A stretch of DNA of 64,000 nucleotides from Williamsia sp. 1135 (GTDB lineage Bacteria > Actinomycetota > Actinomycetes > Mycobacteriales > Mycobacteriaceae), in assembly GCF_002095395.1 (NCBI RefSeq), contig NZ_MJEI01000090.1, positions 1-64,000 of the forward strand, read 5' to 3'. Positions within the stretch are counted from its first letter, which is position 1; the number at the start of each line of letters is the position of its first letter. Below are positions 1 through 9,491 of this stretch, in pieces. A model generated the notes under the pieces. That model searched no databases. It was given only the letters and a program-made list of their open reading frames with translations, and had not been told where the DNA came from. The position numbers and the translations under genes are program-made.

Positions 1-233
1 TCCGAGTAATCCTCCCGATTCAAAATCTCCAGAACGGCCTCTTGTTCCTCGGTGGCCAACGCCGCCGGCTGAAACCTCTGAGACTGCGGGGTCGGGTCTT
101 CAACGGGCGTGTAGTGCTTGTATCCCCGGGTGATCCGGTAGTAGGTCGAGCGGGCCACGCCGGTCAGATCACACGCCGCTGTGACCCCAATCCAGGTATG
201 GGCGGTCAGTGCGGTGACCAGCTCGATCAGGAC
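1..233 (-). mobile_element. IS3-like transposase OrfB, N-terminal part (cut by window edge)
   Basis: The minus strand stays open from about 233 to the window edge. It encodes a segment containing DLTGVARSTYYRITRG, which resembles the helix-turn-helix start of OrfB transposases of the IS3 family. The DDE catalytic core would lie outside the window. The frame is offset from the upstream orfA and overlaps its end, as expected if OrfB is made as an OrfAB fusion by a -1 frameshift. I see no good ATG or GTG start in this frame, which supports frameshift expression. Whether the element is intact cannot be told from this fragment. Confidence 0.7.
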
Positions 234-703
234 AGATGATGTCGCTTGAGCCAGGCCTGGTACTGCTCGGCGCTCATCAAAGCTGGTGGGATCTGCGGAC
301 CCTCGTCCTGGGTCGAGCTCTTGGTGATCCCGTCCAAGAGCTCGAAGGCTTTTCCCATGATCTCCAACGCCGCCTCGGACTGGTCGTTCTTCTTCTCCAA
401 CCGGGCGACTTTGGCGCGCAACCGGGCCAGCTCAGCGCGGTCTTGACTGTCCATGCGGTCCCTCGTCTTGGCGGCGGCAGCGACCATCGAGTCACTGAAC
501 GCACCGGACTCGCGGGCCTCTAACCACTCTCGCACGGTCGCCCTGGTCAAGTTGTACTCGCGCATCAACTGGGTTTTCGCGCCGCGCTGCACCGCAAGAT
601 CCCAGCGCTGCAAGAACGCAATCCGGAACGCAATCGGGAACGAACGGCGCCCTTTCGCTGACCGTCCAATCGGGATATCGATCGGGGTACTCAACAAATC
701 CAT
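227..703 (-). mobile_element. IS3-like transposase OrfA
   Basis: The 158-residue product has a helix-turn-helix near its start (REYNLTRATVREWLEARES) followed by a coiled-coil-like stretch (LARLRAKVARLEKK), the layout of IS3-type OrfA DNA-binding proteins. I chose the ATG at 703 because GGAG lies six bases upstream; another in-frame ATG at 715 is possible. The gene ends overlapping the orfB frame. The terminal inverted repeats and target duplication of the element could not be fixed; its upstream end should lie between about 740 and 806, just downstream of the chorismate mutase stop codon. Confidence 0.75.
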
Positions 704-806
704 GTCACACTCCATCCCCACCACCCCTACCACTCCTGCTGTCTTACAACCAGGGTGGCAGGGAGGGTTCAGACCCTTGGGTTTGACCAGAACGGTGGGT
801 TTGAGG

Positions 807-1388
807 TCAGGGAGCGCCGCAGAGGGAGGTCTCGGCCTGGATCTGACCTGCGATGTGGAGCGGATCGAGTTGTTTGACACCGATCGTGACCGCGGTGGAT
901 CCGGCGAGACCGGGCAGGCAGAGACCGCCTGACAGGATCGTTTCCTGAGCCGCCAGCTGATCGACGATCTCGACGTTGAGCGCATTGATGGCTGTCCGCA
1001 CCGGCCCTAGGTCGGGCGAGCCCGACGGGGGCATGCCTCCCGGCGATGACCACACCTCGAACAGGCCGCGCTGGACGGTCTTGCTGGCCTCGATCTGGTC
1101 TCGGAACACCATTCGGACGTAGGCGGGATCCAGCTCGCGTTCGACGGCGAGCAGCGATACCGAGTCCAGCACCACCTGTTCGCGGACGGGATCGTCGATT
1201 GCTGCACCGGACGCCCGCTTGGACGCGGCAACGGTGTCGGCGAGGGCGAGCCGGTCGGCGATCGCCGACGTCAGGCCGGTCAGATCAACGGTTGCGACCG
1301 AACCGCCCGGCGCTGCCTGGGCCGCGGTCGGGGCGAGCAACGCCGTTGCCGACACCGCAATGCCGATGAGCAAGGATCGAATCCGCAT
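807..1388 (-). CDS. Secreted chorismate mutase, AroQ-gamma type
   Basis: The 193-residue protein begins with a Sec signal peptide (cleavage expected after AQA, about residue 26) and resembles M. tuberculosis *MtCM (Rv1885c). Matching stretches are LADTVAASK, DPAYVRMVFRDQIEASK and the DLxxxRxAINALN helix. Chorismate mutase converts chorismate to prephenate; this exported all-helical subclass acts outside the cytoplasm and its biological role is unclear. Two cysteines near the C-terminus (GGLCLPG and SLCGAP) could form the disulfide known in MtCM. The longer open frame upstream of ATG 1388 runs through a hairpin and lacks a signal peptide context, so it was rejected. The gene lies downstream of nuoN beyond a strong inverted repeat, so it probably has its own promoter. 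Confidence 0.85.
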   Translation of the reverse strand: MRIRSLLIGIAVSATALLAPTAAQAAPGGSVATVDLTGLTSAIADRLALADTVAASKRASGAAIDDPVREQVVLDSVSLLAVERELDPAYVRMVFRDQIEASKTVQRGLFEVWSSPGGMPPSGSPDLGPVRTAINALNVEIVDQLAAQETILSGGLCLPGLAGSTAVTIGVKQLDPLHIAGQIQAETSLCGAP

Positions 1389-1406
1389 GGCGCGATGATA
1401 TTCCCA

Positions 1407-1463
1407 AAGTGGTGGGTTCGGGCGAGGTCGACCTGGGCGAACGCTCGCCCGAACCCACCACTT
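1407..1463. terminator. Perfect 20-bp inverted repeat, likely nuo operon terminator
   Basis: Bases 1407-1426 and 1444-1463 are exact reverse complements of each other, separated by a 17-base loop. The repeat sits six bases beyond the nuoN stop codon and just before the chorismate mutase start on the same strand. There is no clear U-tract, which is common for actinobacterial terminators. A REP-like or protein-binding element is the alternative. Confidence 0.65.
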
Positions 1464-1468
1464 CCGGG

Positions 1469-3085
1469 CTACTGGAGGAAGACCGCCGCTTGGTCGGCCA
1501 GGTCGAGGAGGGGTTGGGGAAAGATGCCGAGCAGCACTGTCACCACGACACACAACGCAATGGAGATCGTGGTCCCGATGCCCGGAATCACGACGGTGGG
1601 TGCGTCGGAATCGGGCTCGGAGAAGAACATCAACACGATCACGCGGACATAGAACACGACTGCGATCGCGCTGCTGATCACGCCGACGATCACCAGCGGC
1701 ACGGCACCACCGGACGCCGCGGCCTGGAAGACCGCGAACTTGCTGACGAATCCGCTGGTCAAGGGAATGCCTGCGAACGCCAGTAAGAAGAGGGCAAAAA
1801 CGCCTGCCACCAAGGGTGATCGACGCCCCAGCCCGGCCCAGCGGGACATGTCGGTGACCTCACCGGACTTGTCGCGGACCAGCGTCACGATGGCGAATGC
1901 CCCAGCAGTGCTGAACCCGTACGCGGCGAGATAGAACATGGTCGACGACAGGCCGGCCCGGTTGATGGCCACCACTCCGGTGAGGATGAATCCGGCATGC
2001 GCGACAGAGGAATACGCCAGCATGCGCTTCATGTCCGTCTGGGTGATGGCGGCGATCGAGGCGATCACCATGGTCAGGATGGCGATCACGATCAAGACCG
2101 GGCGCCAATCGTCCTTGAGTCCGGGCAATGCGACATAGAACAGACGCAGCATGGCACCGAAGGCGGCGATTTTGGTGGCTGCGGCCATGAATGCGGTGAT
2201 AGGCGTCGGCGCGCCCTGGTAGACGTCGGGCACCCAGTAATGGAAGGGCACGGCCCCGACCTTGAACAGCAAGCCGACGGAGAGCAGTCCCGCGCCGATC
2301 AGCGCCAGGGTGCGGTCGTTTGTCTCGGCGTCGATGGCTGTTGCGATCTCGCTGAGCTGTACCGACCCCGCGTACCCGTACAGGAATGCCGCACCGAACA
2401 GGAAGAACGCCGACGAGAATGCGCCGAGCAGAAAGTATTTGAGCGCTGCCTCTTGCGAGATCAGGCGACGCCGCCGCGCGAGTCCGCACAGCATGTACAG
2501 CGGAAGCGAGAGGACCTCCAGCGCGATGAACATCGTCAGCAGGTCATCGGAGGCAGGGAAGAGCAGCATGCCCCCGACCGCGAACATCACCAGCGGGAAG
2601 ACTTCGGTCTGCACAATTCCCGCCCGCGAGGCGTTCTGCTCCGCCGGACTGCCGGGCACGGTGGAGGCCGCAGAGGCGAACGCGTCGAGCACCTTCCGGT
2701 TACCGTCGGACCCAGCGCCTGAGCTCGCGCCGGCAGCCGCACCGGCCATGACCCCGGCCGTGGCGCGTTGGGCCATCAGTGGAATCGCCAGTGCGGAGAC
2801 GACGAGAATCGTCCCCTGCAGCAGCAACGTGGGACCGTCCACGGCCACCGACCCCACCGCCGCCGACGAATTGGTCCCTGCCAGCGCGACCACCGCGACA
2901 AACGCGGCTGCCAGACCTCCGAGACTGAGCACCAGCTGACCGCTGTAGCGATACCGTGCGGGACCGAAGGCCTCGACCAAGACACCGACCACCGCGACGC
3001 CGAACACGATCAGCATCGGGGACAGTTGTGCGTACTCGATCGATGGCGCGGGCAGGACCTCCACCGCCATTGCCGGAGATGTCAT
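1469..3085 (-). CDS. nuoN: NADH-quinone oxidoreductase subunit N
   Basis: This 538-residue polytopic membrane protein is one of the three antiporter-like proton-pumping subunits of respiratory complex I. It contains the family signature KVGAVPFHYWVPDVYQGAP with the conserved lysine and aromatic residues of the half-channel, and many hydrophobic helices. The N-terminal third carries a small low-complexity insertion rich in Gly, Ala and Ser between predicted helices. The ATG overlaps the nuoM stop as ATGA, which indicates translational coupling. It is the last gene of the operon and is followed by a perfect inverted repeat. Confidence 0.95.
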   Translation of the reverse strand: MTSPAMAVEVLPAPSIEYAQLSPMLIVFGVAVVGVLVEAFGPARYRYSGQLVLSLGGLAAAFVAVVALAGTNSSAAVGSVAVDGPTLLLQGTILVVSALAIPLMAQRATAGVMAGAAAGASSGAGSDGNRKVLDAFASAASTVPGSPAEQNASRAGIVQTEVFPLVMFAVGGMLLFPASDDLLTMFIALEVLSLPLYMLCGLARRRRLISQEAALKYFLLGAFSSAFFLFGAAFLYGYAGSVQLSEIATAIDAETNDRTLALIGAGLLSVGLLFKVGAVPFHYWVPDVYQGAPTPITAFMAAATKIAAFGAMLRLFYVALPGLKDDWRPVLIVIAILTMVIASIAAITQTDMKRMLAYSSVAHAGFILTGVVAINRAGLSSTMFYLAAYGFSTAGAFAIVTLVRDKSGEVTDMSRWAGLGRRSPLVAGVFALFLLAFAGIPLTSGFVSKFAVFQAAASGGAVPLVIVGVISSAIAVVFYVRVIVLMFFSEPDSDAPTVVIPGIGTTISIALCVVVTVLLGIFPQPLLDLADQAAVFLQ

Positions 3086-4647
3086 CGCCCTCCTCCGTCC
3101 GGTTCGGCCACGGCAGGCGCCGGGTCATGCTGATCGATCACCGTGAGGGTGTGCCCGACAGCAGGATCGATCACGTCCATCACCGGTTTCGGGTATATGC
3201 CCAACACCAGGAGCAGTGCGATGAGTGGGGCGACCACCGCGAGTTCTCGCCGTTTGAGGTCGGGTATCTTCTCGTTCCCCGCCGTGACCGGGCCGGTCAT
3301 GACCCGCTGGTACATCCACAGCACGTAGATCGCTGCGAGGACGAGGGCAATGGTGGCGCACACCGCCGCGACCGGGTAGCGGGTGAATGTGCCGATGAGA
3401 ACCAGGAACTCGCTCACGAACGGTCCGAGACCGGGCAAGGAGAGGGTCGCAAGGCCGGCGACGAGGAAGGTGCCCGCCATGATCGGTGCGACCTTCTGCA
3501 CTCCGCCGTAGTCCGCGATGTTGCGGGTGCCGCGACGGGTGATCAGGAAGCCCGCGATGAGCATCAGTGCGGCGGTGGCTATCCCGTGGTTGACCATGTA
3601 GAGCGTCGACCCTGCCTGCCCCTGGCTGGTCAGGGCGAAGATTCCCAGGATGATGAAACCGAAATGGGAGATCGAGGTGTACGCGATCAGGCGCATCATG
3701 TCGGTCTGCCCGATCGCCAGTATGGCGCCGTACACGATGCCTATCACCGCGAGTGTGATGACCAGTGGTGTGAAATACCTTGTGGCGTCCGGGAAGAGTT
3801 GAACGCAGTAGCGGAGCATCGCGAACGTTCCTACTTTGTCGACGACCGCCATCATGAGCACCGCACTGGCCGGGGTGGCCTGCACTGCGGCATCCGGGAG
3901 CCAGGTGTGCAGGGGCCACAGCGGGGCCTTGACCGCGAACGCGAACATGAACCCGAGGAACAGTGCCTTGGCGACGGTCGGGTCGATGTCGAGCGATCCC
4001 GAGGAGATGGCCGCGACGATCTCCCGGAAATCGAATGTCCCGCTGCCCATGTCGGTGGTGGCGGCGTACAGACCGATGACCGCGGCCAACATGATCAGCC
4101 CGCCGGCGAGGTTGTACAGCAGGAACTTCACGGCGGCGCGTGAGCGAAGGCCTGCCTCGGCGGGACCGCCGAAACCCGCGATGAGGAAATACATCGGGAT
4201 GAGCATGGCTTCGAAGAAGATGTAGAACAGCAGGATGTCGAGAGCGGTGAACGAGATCATCACCATCGCCTCGACGAGCAACATCAGTGCGACGTAACGG
4301 TGGGTGGCCCGACGCCGGTCCTCATCAGCATCGTTCCAGCCGGCGATCAACAGTAGAGGGAGCAGTACCGCGGTGAGCACTACCAGGGCCAGTGCGATGC
4401 CGTCGACGCCCAGCGCGTACTTCGTTCCGAAGGCCGGTATCCAGGAGCGTGATTCGACGAACTGGTACTGAGCGCCGCCAGGGTCGAAGCCGACGGCCAG
4501 TCCGACGGAGATCGCCAGCACCACCAGCGATGCGCCCAGCGCCAACCACTTCACGTGGGGCCTCATTCGCGGCGGCAGGGTCAGGATGAGGACAGCGCCA
4601 CCGGCGGGTACCGCCCACAGCAGGGTCAGCCAGGGAAAGTCGCTCAC
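3082..4647 (-). CDS. nuoM: NADH-quinone oxidoreductase subunit M
   Basis: This is a 521-residue antiporter-like membrane subunit of complex I. The essential glutamate is seen in [18 protein letters not shown] and the channel lysine in [19 protein letters not shown]. The start is the GTG at 4647, whose GTGA overlaps the nuoL stop codon. The frame is open much further upstream inside nuoL, but that part reads as nonsense basic sequence and is not coding. Its own stop overlaps the nuoN start. Confidence 0.96.
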   Translation of the reverse strand: MSDFPWLTLLWAVPAGGAVLILTLPPRMRPHVKWLALGASLVVLAISVGLAVGFDPGGAQYQFVESRSWIPAFGTKYALGVDGIALALVVLTAVLLPLLLIAGWNDADEDRRRATHRYVALMLLVEAMVMISFTALDILLFYIFFEAMLIPMYFLIAGFGGPAEAGLRSRAAVKFLLYNLAGGLIMLAAVIGLYAATTDMGSGTFDFREIVAAISSGSLDIDPTVAKALFLGFMFAFAVKAPLWPLHTWLPDAAVQATPASAVLMMAVVDKVGTFAMLRYCVQLFPDATRYFTPLVITLAVIGIVYGAILAIGQTDMMRLIAYTSISHFGFIILGIFALTSQGQAGSTLYMVNHGIATAALMLIAGFLITRRGTRNIADYGGVQKVAPIMAGTFLVAGLATLSLPGLGPFVSEFLVLIGTFTRYPVAAVCATIALVLAAIYVLWMYQRVMTGPVTAGNEKIPDLKRRELAVVAPLIALLLVLGIYPKPVMDVIDPAVGHTLTVIDQHDPAPAVAEPDGGGR

Positions 4648-6527
4648 CACACCCTCACCACCATCATCATCGCGACGAGCAGTGCGGCGCCGGCGAACAT
4701 CGAGAGCGCGTAGGAACGTACGAGTCCGGTCTGCAGGCGGCGCACGTGTGTCGACAGCCCGGACACCGCGGCGCCGACACCGCTGACCAGTCCGTCGACG
4801 CCCTTGGTGTCGGCCAGTCCGAGTGCGGTGGTGAGCTTTTGGCCGGGCCGCATGAAAGCTGCCTCGTTGAAGGCGTCGCCGTAGAGGTCGGCGCGGGCGG
4901 CCTCGGTCAGCGACGACACGTCGTCGGGTGCCGAGGTCGGGACAGTCCGGCCGGCGTACTGCCGATACGCGATACCGACACCGATGAGAACGACTGCCAG
5001 GGTGCTGACCGTGATGACCCAGACCGGGACCGACAGATGACCGTGGTGTTCGCCCACCACAGGCTCCAGCCAATGTTGCAGGGAGCCGCCGAGTACGAGC
5101 AGACCGCCGGCGAACACCGAGCCCAGCGCCAGCACGACCATCGGCATCGTCATGATGCCAGGGGACTCGTGGGGGTGGGTGTCGGGCTTCCAGCGCTTCT
5201 CGCCGAAGAACGTCAGCAGCATCACGCGGGTCATGTAGAACGCCGTGATCCCGGCGCCGAGGACCGCGACCGTGCCGAGGATGATGCCTTTGACCCCGCC
5301 TGCCGCCCAGGCGGTCTCGATGATCTTGTCTTTCGAGAAGAACCCCGAGAACGGTGGGATCCCGATGATGGCGAGGTAGCCGAGACCGAACGTCACGAAC
5401 GTCACCGGCATCAGGGTGCGAAGCCCGCCGAAGCGGCGCATGTCTGTCTCGTCGTTCATGCCGTGCATGACCGAGCCAGCACCGAGGAACAGGCCGGCCT
5501 TGAAGAATCCGTGGGTGATCAGGTGCAAGATGGCGAAGGCGTACCCGGCGGGCCCGAGCCCTGCGGCGAGCACCATGTACCCGATCTGGCTCATCGTGGA
5601 CGCGGCGAGTGCCTTCTTGATGTCGTCCTTGGCGCAACCGATGATCGCACCGAACAGCAAGGTCACCGCACCGACGATCACCACTCCCAGTTGAGCATCG
5701 GGCGCAAGGTTGAAAATGGGCCCGGATCGCGTGATGAGGTAGACACCCGCGGTCACCATCGTTGCCGCGTGGATCAGCGCCGACACCGGCGTGGGGCCCT
5801 CCATGGCATCGCCGAGCCAGGACTGCAGCGGCACCTGGGCCGATTTGCCGCATGCTGCGAGCAGCAGCATCAGCCCCAGCGCGGTGAGTGTTCCCTCGCC
5901 TGCCTCACCGGCGCCGCCGAAGACGTCTGCGAAGCCGACCGACCCGAAAGTCGCGAACATGATCATCATGCCGATCGCGAGGCCCATGTCGCCGACTCGG
6001 TTGACGATGAAGGCCTTCTTCGCGGCAGCTGCGGCGCTGGGTCGCTCATGCCAGAAACCGATCAGCAGATAGGACGCCAGACCGACACCCTCCCAGCCGA
6101 GATAGAGGCCCAGGTAGTTGTCGGCGAGGACCAACAGCAGCATCGCCGCGAGAAAGAGGTTGAGGTACGCGAAGAATCGGCGACGATCAGGATCGTCGGC
6201 CATGTAGCTGATGGAGTAGATGTGGATGAGTGTCCCGACGCCGGTGATCAGGAGGACGAAACACATCGACAGCTGGTCGAGCTGCAGTCCGAAGTCGACC
6301 TGCAGTTCCGCGACCGGAACCCAGGTGAACAACGTCTCGGTCATCGCCCGCTCGTCTGTGGCCCGACCGAGCATGTCGAAGAACAGCACCAGCCCGAAAG
6401 CGAAAGACGCCAACGCCATCAGTACGCCCAGCAGGTGACCCCACGCGTCGCTGCGCCGTCCGGCGAGCAGCAGGATCACGGCCCCGGCGAGGGGGAGTGC
6501 GGGGAGAACCCAGATCGCATTGTCCAT
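4644..6527 (-). CDS. nuoL: NADH-quinone oxidoreductase subunit L
   Basis: The 627-residue protein is the distal proton-pumping subunit of complex I. It shows the conserved glutamate in [18 protein letters not shown], the [13 protein letters not shown] helix and the lysine in [17 protein letters not shown] long C-terminal region contains the lateral helix typical of NuoL. It starts at an ATG seven bases after the nuoK stop codon and ends overlapping the GTG of nuoM. Confidence 0.97.
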   Translation of the reverse strand: MDNAIWVLPALPLAGAVILLLAGRRSDAWGHLLGVLMALASFAFGLVLFFDMLGRATDERAMTETLFTWVPVAELQVDFGLQLDQLSMCFVLLITGVGTLIHIYSISYMADDPDRRRFFAYLNLFLAAMLLLVLADNYLGLYLGWEGVGLASYLLIGFWHERPSAAAAAKKAFIVNRVGDMGLAIGMMIMFATFGSVGFADVFGGAGEAGEGTLTALGLMLLLAACGKSAQVPLQSWLGDAMEGPTPVSALIHAATMVTAGVYLITRSGPIFNLAPDAQLGVVIVGAVTLLFGAIIGCAKDDIKKALAASTMSQIGYMVLAAGLGPAGYAFAILHLITHGFFKAGLFLGAGSVMHGMNDETDMRRFGGLRTLMPVTFVTFGLGYLAIIGIPPFSGFFSKDKIIETAWAAGGVKGIILGTVAVLGAGITAFYMTRVMLLTFFGEKRWKPDTHPHESPGIMTMPMVVLALGSVFAGGLLVLGGSLQHWLEPVVGEHHGHLSVPVWVITVSTLAVVLIGVGIAYRQYAGRTVPTSAPDDVSSLTEAARADLYGDAFNEAAFMRPGQKLTTALGLADTKGVDGLVSGVGAAVSGLSTHVRRLQTGLVRSYALSMFAGAALLVAMMMVVRVW

Positions 6528-6534
6528 GGCCGGC

Positions 6535-6834
6535 TCAGAGCTTCAGCAGGTCTGCGTCGTCGACCGAGGCCGAGTGGCGGGTGCGGAAGATGGTCATGAT
6601 GATGGCGAGACCGACAACGACCTCTGCCGCCGCGACGACCATCGTGAAAAAGGCGATCACCTGGCCGTCGAGGTTGCCGTTCATACGAGCGAAGGTGACG
6701 AATGCGAGGTTGCAGGCGTTGAGCATGAGCTCGACACACATGAAGACCACCACGGCGTTGCGTCGTACCAGGACCCCGCCTGCGCCGATGGTGAACAGCA
6801 GTGCGGAGATGTAGAGGTAATTCTCGGGATTCAT
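6535..6834 (-). CDS. nuoK: NADH-quinone oxidoreductase subunit K
   Basis: This 99-residue, three-helix membrane subunit of complex I (MrpC-like) has the family's conserved [12 protein letters not shown] segment with the membrane-embedded glutamate. Its length is normal. The ATG overlaps the end of nuoJ by four bases. Confidence 0.95.
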   Translation of the reverse strand: MNPENYLYISALLFTIGAGGVLVRRNAVVVFMCVELMLNACNLAFVTFARMNGNLDGQVIAFFTMVVAAAEVVVGLAIIMTIFRTRHSASVDDADLLKL

Positions 6835-7616
6835 GAGCGACCCCGAGAGTTCGAGGCCCCGAGGTTGGGACCTGCCGGATCGCGCGGTTCCAGTACGTCG
6901 CTGACCGACAGCTCGGAGTACGAGCCGTCGGGTAGCAGCGCCGGCATGTCGACGGCGTTGTGCCGGGCATACACACCAGGGTTGGGCAGTGGGGTGCGCC
7001 GGGCGCCCTGGGCGAACCTGCGGATCGACATCTCCCGCTGGCTCTCCTTGTCGCCGAGTCGCTCTCGGTGCGCGAGGACCATGGCGCCGAGGGTGGCCGT
7101 GATCAGCAGGGCCCCGGTGAGTTCGAAGGCCCAGAGGTACCGGATGAAGATGAGCTCGGCCAGGCCTTCGACGTTGCCTCCGGCATTGGCCTCCTCGACA
7201 CCCACGAACGCGGTGACGGAGGCGCTACCGATGCCGGCGATCAGGAGTATCCCGAACCCGAGCCCGACGACGATCGCGCCGAGTCGTTGTCCCCGAAGAG
7301 TTTCGACGAGGGAGTCCGACGAGTCGACGCCCACGAGCATGAGGACGAAGAGGAACAGCATCATCACCGCGCCCGTGTACACCACGACCTGCGCGACCCC
7401 GAGGAACAAGGCGCCCTGGGCGATGTAGAAGACCGCCAGGATGATCATCGTCATCGCCAGGAAGACCGCCGAGTACACGGCTTTCGTCGAACACACGACG
7501 CCGAGCGCGCCGAGTACCGCTATCGTCCCGAGAATCCAGAACTGTACGGCCTCTGCCGTGGAGGTCTGGGTCAGTGGTTCCGCGGCCAGAATTGGCGCGG
7601 CGAGCAGGGTGTTCAC
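6831..7616 (-). CDS. nuoJ: NADH-quinone oxidoreductase subunit J
   Basis: The 261-residue membrane subunit has five hydrophobic helices, including the conserved [21 protein letters not shown] stretch in shortened form GAVMMLFLF, followed by a soluble C-terminal tail typical of actinobacterial NuoJ. The start is a GTG at 7616 that overlaps the nuoI stop (GTGA). It works in the membrane arm of complex I near the quinone-pumping interface. Confidence 0.94.
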   Translation of the reverse strand: MNTLLAAPILAAEPLTQTSTAEAVQFWILGTIAVLGALGVVCSTKAVYSAVFLAMTMIILAVFYIAQGALFLGVAQVVVYTGAVMMLFLFVLMLVGVDSSDSLVETLRGQRLGAIVVGLGFGILLIAGIGSASVTAFVGVEEANAGGNVEGLAELIFIRYLWAFELTGALLITATLGAMVLAHRERLGDKESQREMSIRRFAQGARRTPLPNPGVYARHNAVDMPALLPDGSYSELSVSDVLEPRDPAGPNLGASNSRGRS

Positions 7617-8176
7617 GACGCCTTCGGGGTGGGACGTGGTCGACGTTCTGATGGGCTGTCGGGCATGATCTCGCCGAGGACATTGCCGCGGTAGTAGTCC
7701 TCGTCAGTGCTGCCGGGCATCATCGCGTGCGGTGGCGCGGTCATTCCCTCGGCGAGTGGGGCGAGCAGTTTGTCCTTGCCGTAGATCAGGTCGGCACGGT
7801 TGTCATCGGCCATCTCGTAGTCGTTCGTCATCGTCAGCGCCCGCGTCGGACACGCCTCGATGCACAGTCCGCACCCGATGCACCGCAGGTAGTTGATCTG
7901 ATACACCTGGCCGTATCTCTCTCCAGGGGAGTATCTTTCGTACTCGGTGTTGTCGGCTCCCTCGACGAAGATCGCATCGGCGGGGCACGCCCAGGCGCAC
8001 AGCTCGCACCCGATGCACTTCTCGAGGCCGTCCGGATACCGGTTCAGCTGGTGCCTGCCGTGGTAGCGCGCTGCCGTCGGAGTCTTGACCTCGGGATAGA
8101 ATTCGGTGTTGTTCTTCTTGAACATCGACGAGAACGTGACGCCGAAGCCGGCGAGTGGTTCCAGTGGGTTACGCAT
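7613..8176 (-). CDS. nuoI: NADH-quinone oxidoreductase subunit I (two [4Fe-4S])
   Basis: The 187-residue protein is the 8Fe ferredoxin-like subunit that passes electrons from NuoG to NuoB. Both cluster motifs are visible as [12 protein letters not shown] and [12 protein letters not shown]. The ATG at 8176 overlaps the nuoH stop codon by eight bases. The C-terminal tail after about residue 140 is polar and Pro-rich, as in mycobacterial homologues. Confidence 0.96.
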   Translation of the reverse strand: MRNPLEPLAGFGVTFSSMFKKNNTEFYPEVKTPTAARYHGRHQLNRYPDGLEKCIGCELCAWACPADAIFVEGADNTEYERYSPGERYGQVYQINYLRCIGCGLCIEACPTRALTMTNDYEMADDNRADLIYGKDKLLAPLAEGMTAPPHAMMPGSTDEDYYRGNVLGEIMPDSPSERRPRPTPKAS

Positions 8177-9491
8177 CGGTGCTCTCCCTTTCTGTGACAC
8201 CTTCTGGGGTGCCCTCGACGACCGTCGGATGGGTGCGGTGGACTCGGCGCAGCCGCGGCGGGACCGGAGGCGCCATCGGGGGAATGGGGAACCCGCCCGC
8301 CATGGCGTCGAACGGTCGTGCCGCCTCGACGGCATCGGAATCGGCCTGCGCACGATCACGTTTGTTGCGCAACATCTTCCAGAGCACACCGACAAGCCCG
8401 AGAGCCACCACGACGCCGGCGACACCGATCACCGCGGTGCTGATTCCATAGCCCTCGTTGTGGAGGGCACGCACGGTGGCGACAATCATGACCCAGGCCA
8501 GCGAGACCGGAATGAGCACCTTCCAGCCGAGGTTCATGAACTGGTCGTAGCGTAGTCGCGGCAGGGTGGCCCGGAGCCAGATGAAGAAGAACAGGAAGCC
8601 CCAGACCTTGGCGACGAACCAGATCAGCGGGAACCATCCGGAGTTGGCGCCGTCCCAGAGCGAGATGGGCCAGGGCGCATGCCATCCCCCGAGGAACAGG
8701 GTTGCGGCGAGCGCGGACACCGTCGCCATGTTGATGTACTCGGCGAGCATGAACATCGCGAACCGCAACGACGAGTACTCGGTGTGGAATCCGCCGACCA
8801 GCTCACCCTCGGCCTCGGGAAGGTCGAACGGTGCACGGTTGGTCTCACCGACCATGGAGAACACATAGACGACAAAAGAAGGGAGCAGCAGGAATACGTA
8901 CCAGGTGCCGTCTTGCGCGCCGACGATCCCCGACGTCGACATCGTGCCGGCATCGAGGAATACCGCGGCGAACGTCAAACCCATGGCTATCTCGTACGAG
9001 ATCACCTGCGCGCTCGAGCGCAACCCGCCGAGAAGTGGATATGTCGAACCCGACGCCCAGCCCGCGAGCACGATGCCGTACACCCCGACCGAGGTCACGG
9101 CGAGGATGTACAGGACAGCGACGGACAGGTCGGTCAGTTGCAGCGGTGTCTGGTGACCGAAGATCGAGACCACCGGCCCGAACGGGATGACGGCGTAGGC
9201 CATGATGGCCGGCACCACCGCGATGATCGGGGCGAGGAGGTAGATGGGCTTGTCGACCCCGCTCGGGATGATGCCCTCTTTCAGCGCCAGCTTGGCCCCG
9301 TCCGCAAGGCTCTGCAGCAGACCTTTCGGTCCGACCCGGTTCGGTCCGACCCGGGTCTGCATCCAGGCCATCACCTTGCGTTCGGCGAGGATGGCGATGA
9401 GCGGGGTCAGGAGCAGGAAGACGAAGATACCGAGGGCTTTGGCGAGGATCAGCCACCAGGGGTCGTGGCCGAAGGCGGAGAGGTCGGTCAT
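8169..9491 (-). CDS. nuoH: NADH-quinone oxidoreductase subunit H
   Basis: The 440-residue membrane subunit forms part of the quinone-binding chamber at the joint of the two arms of complex I. The signature [20 protein letters not shown] and the [19 protein letters not shown] loop with its conserved acidic residues are present. A polar C-terminal tail of about 60 residues beyond the last helix is typical of actinobacteria. The ATG at 9491 overlaps the nuoG stop as ATGA. Confidence 0.96.
   Translation of the reverse strand: MTDLSAFGHDPWWLILAKALGIFVFLLLTPLIAILAERKVMAWMQTRVGPNRVGPKGLLQSLADGAKLALKEGIIPSGVDKPIYLLAPIIAVVPAIMAYAVIPFGPVVSIFGHQTPLQLTDLSVAVLYILAVTSVGVYGIVLAGWASGSTYPLLGGLRSSAQVISYEIAMGLTFAAVFLDAGTMSTSGIVGAQDGTWYVFLLLPSFVVYVFSMVGETNRAPFDLPEAEGELVGGFHTEYSSLRFAMFMLAEYINMATVSALAATLFLGGWHAPWPISLWDGANSGWFPLIWFVAKVWGFLFFFIWLRATLPRLRYDQFMNLGWKVLIPVSLAWVMIVATVRALHNEGYGISTAVIGVAGVVVALGLVGVLWKMLRNKRDRAQADSDAVEAARPFDAMAGGFPIPPMAPPVPPRLRRVHRTHPTVVEGTPEGVTERESTDA

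Noticed and set aside
2956-4143. A 395-codon plus-strand frame opposite nuoM
   Set aside because: It is rich in Asp, Arg and His, has no recognisable motif or ribosome binding site, and lies antisense to a certain gene.
4746-6599. A 617-codon open frame on the plus strand opposite nuoL
   Set aside because: It is a GC-rich antisense shadow. The translation is dominated by Arg, Asp, His and Gln with no domain, while nuoL on the other strand is certain.
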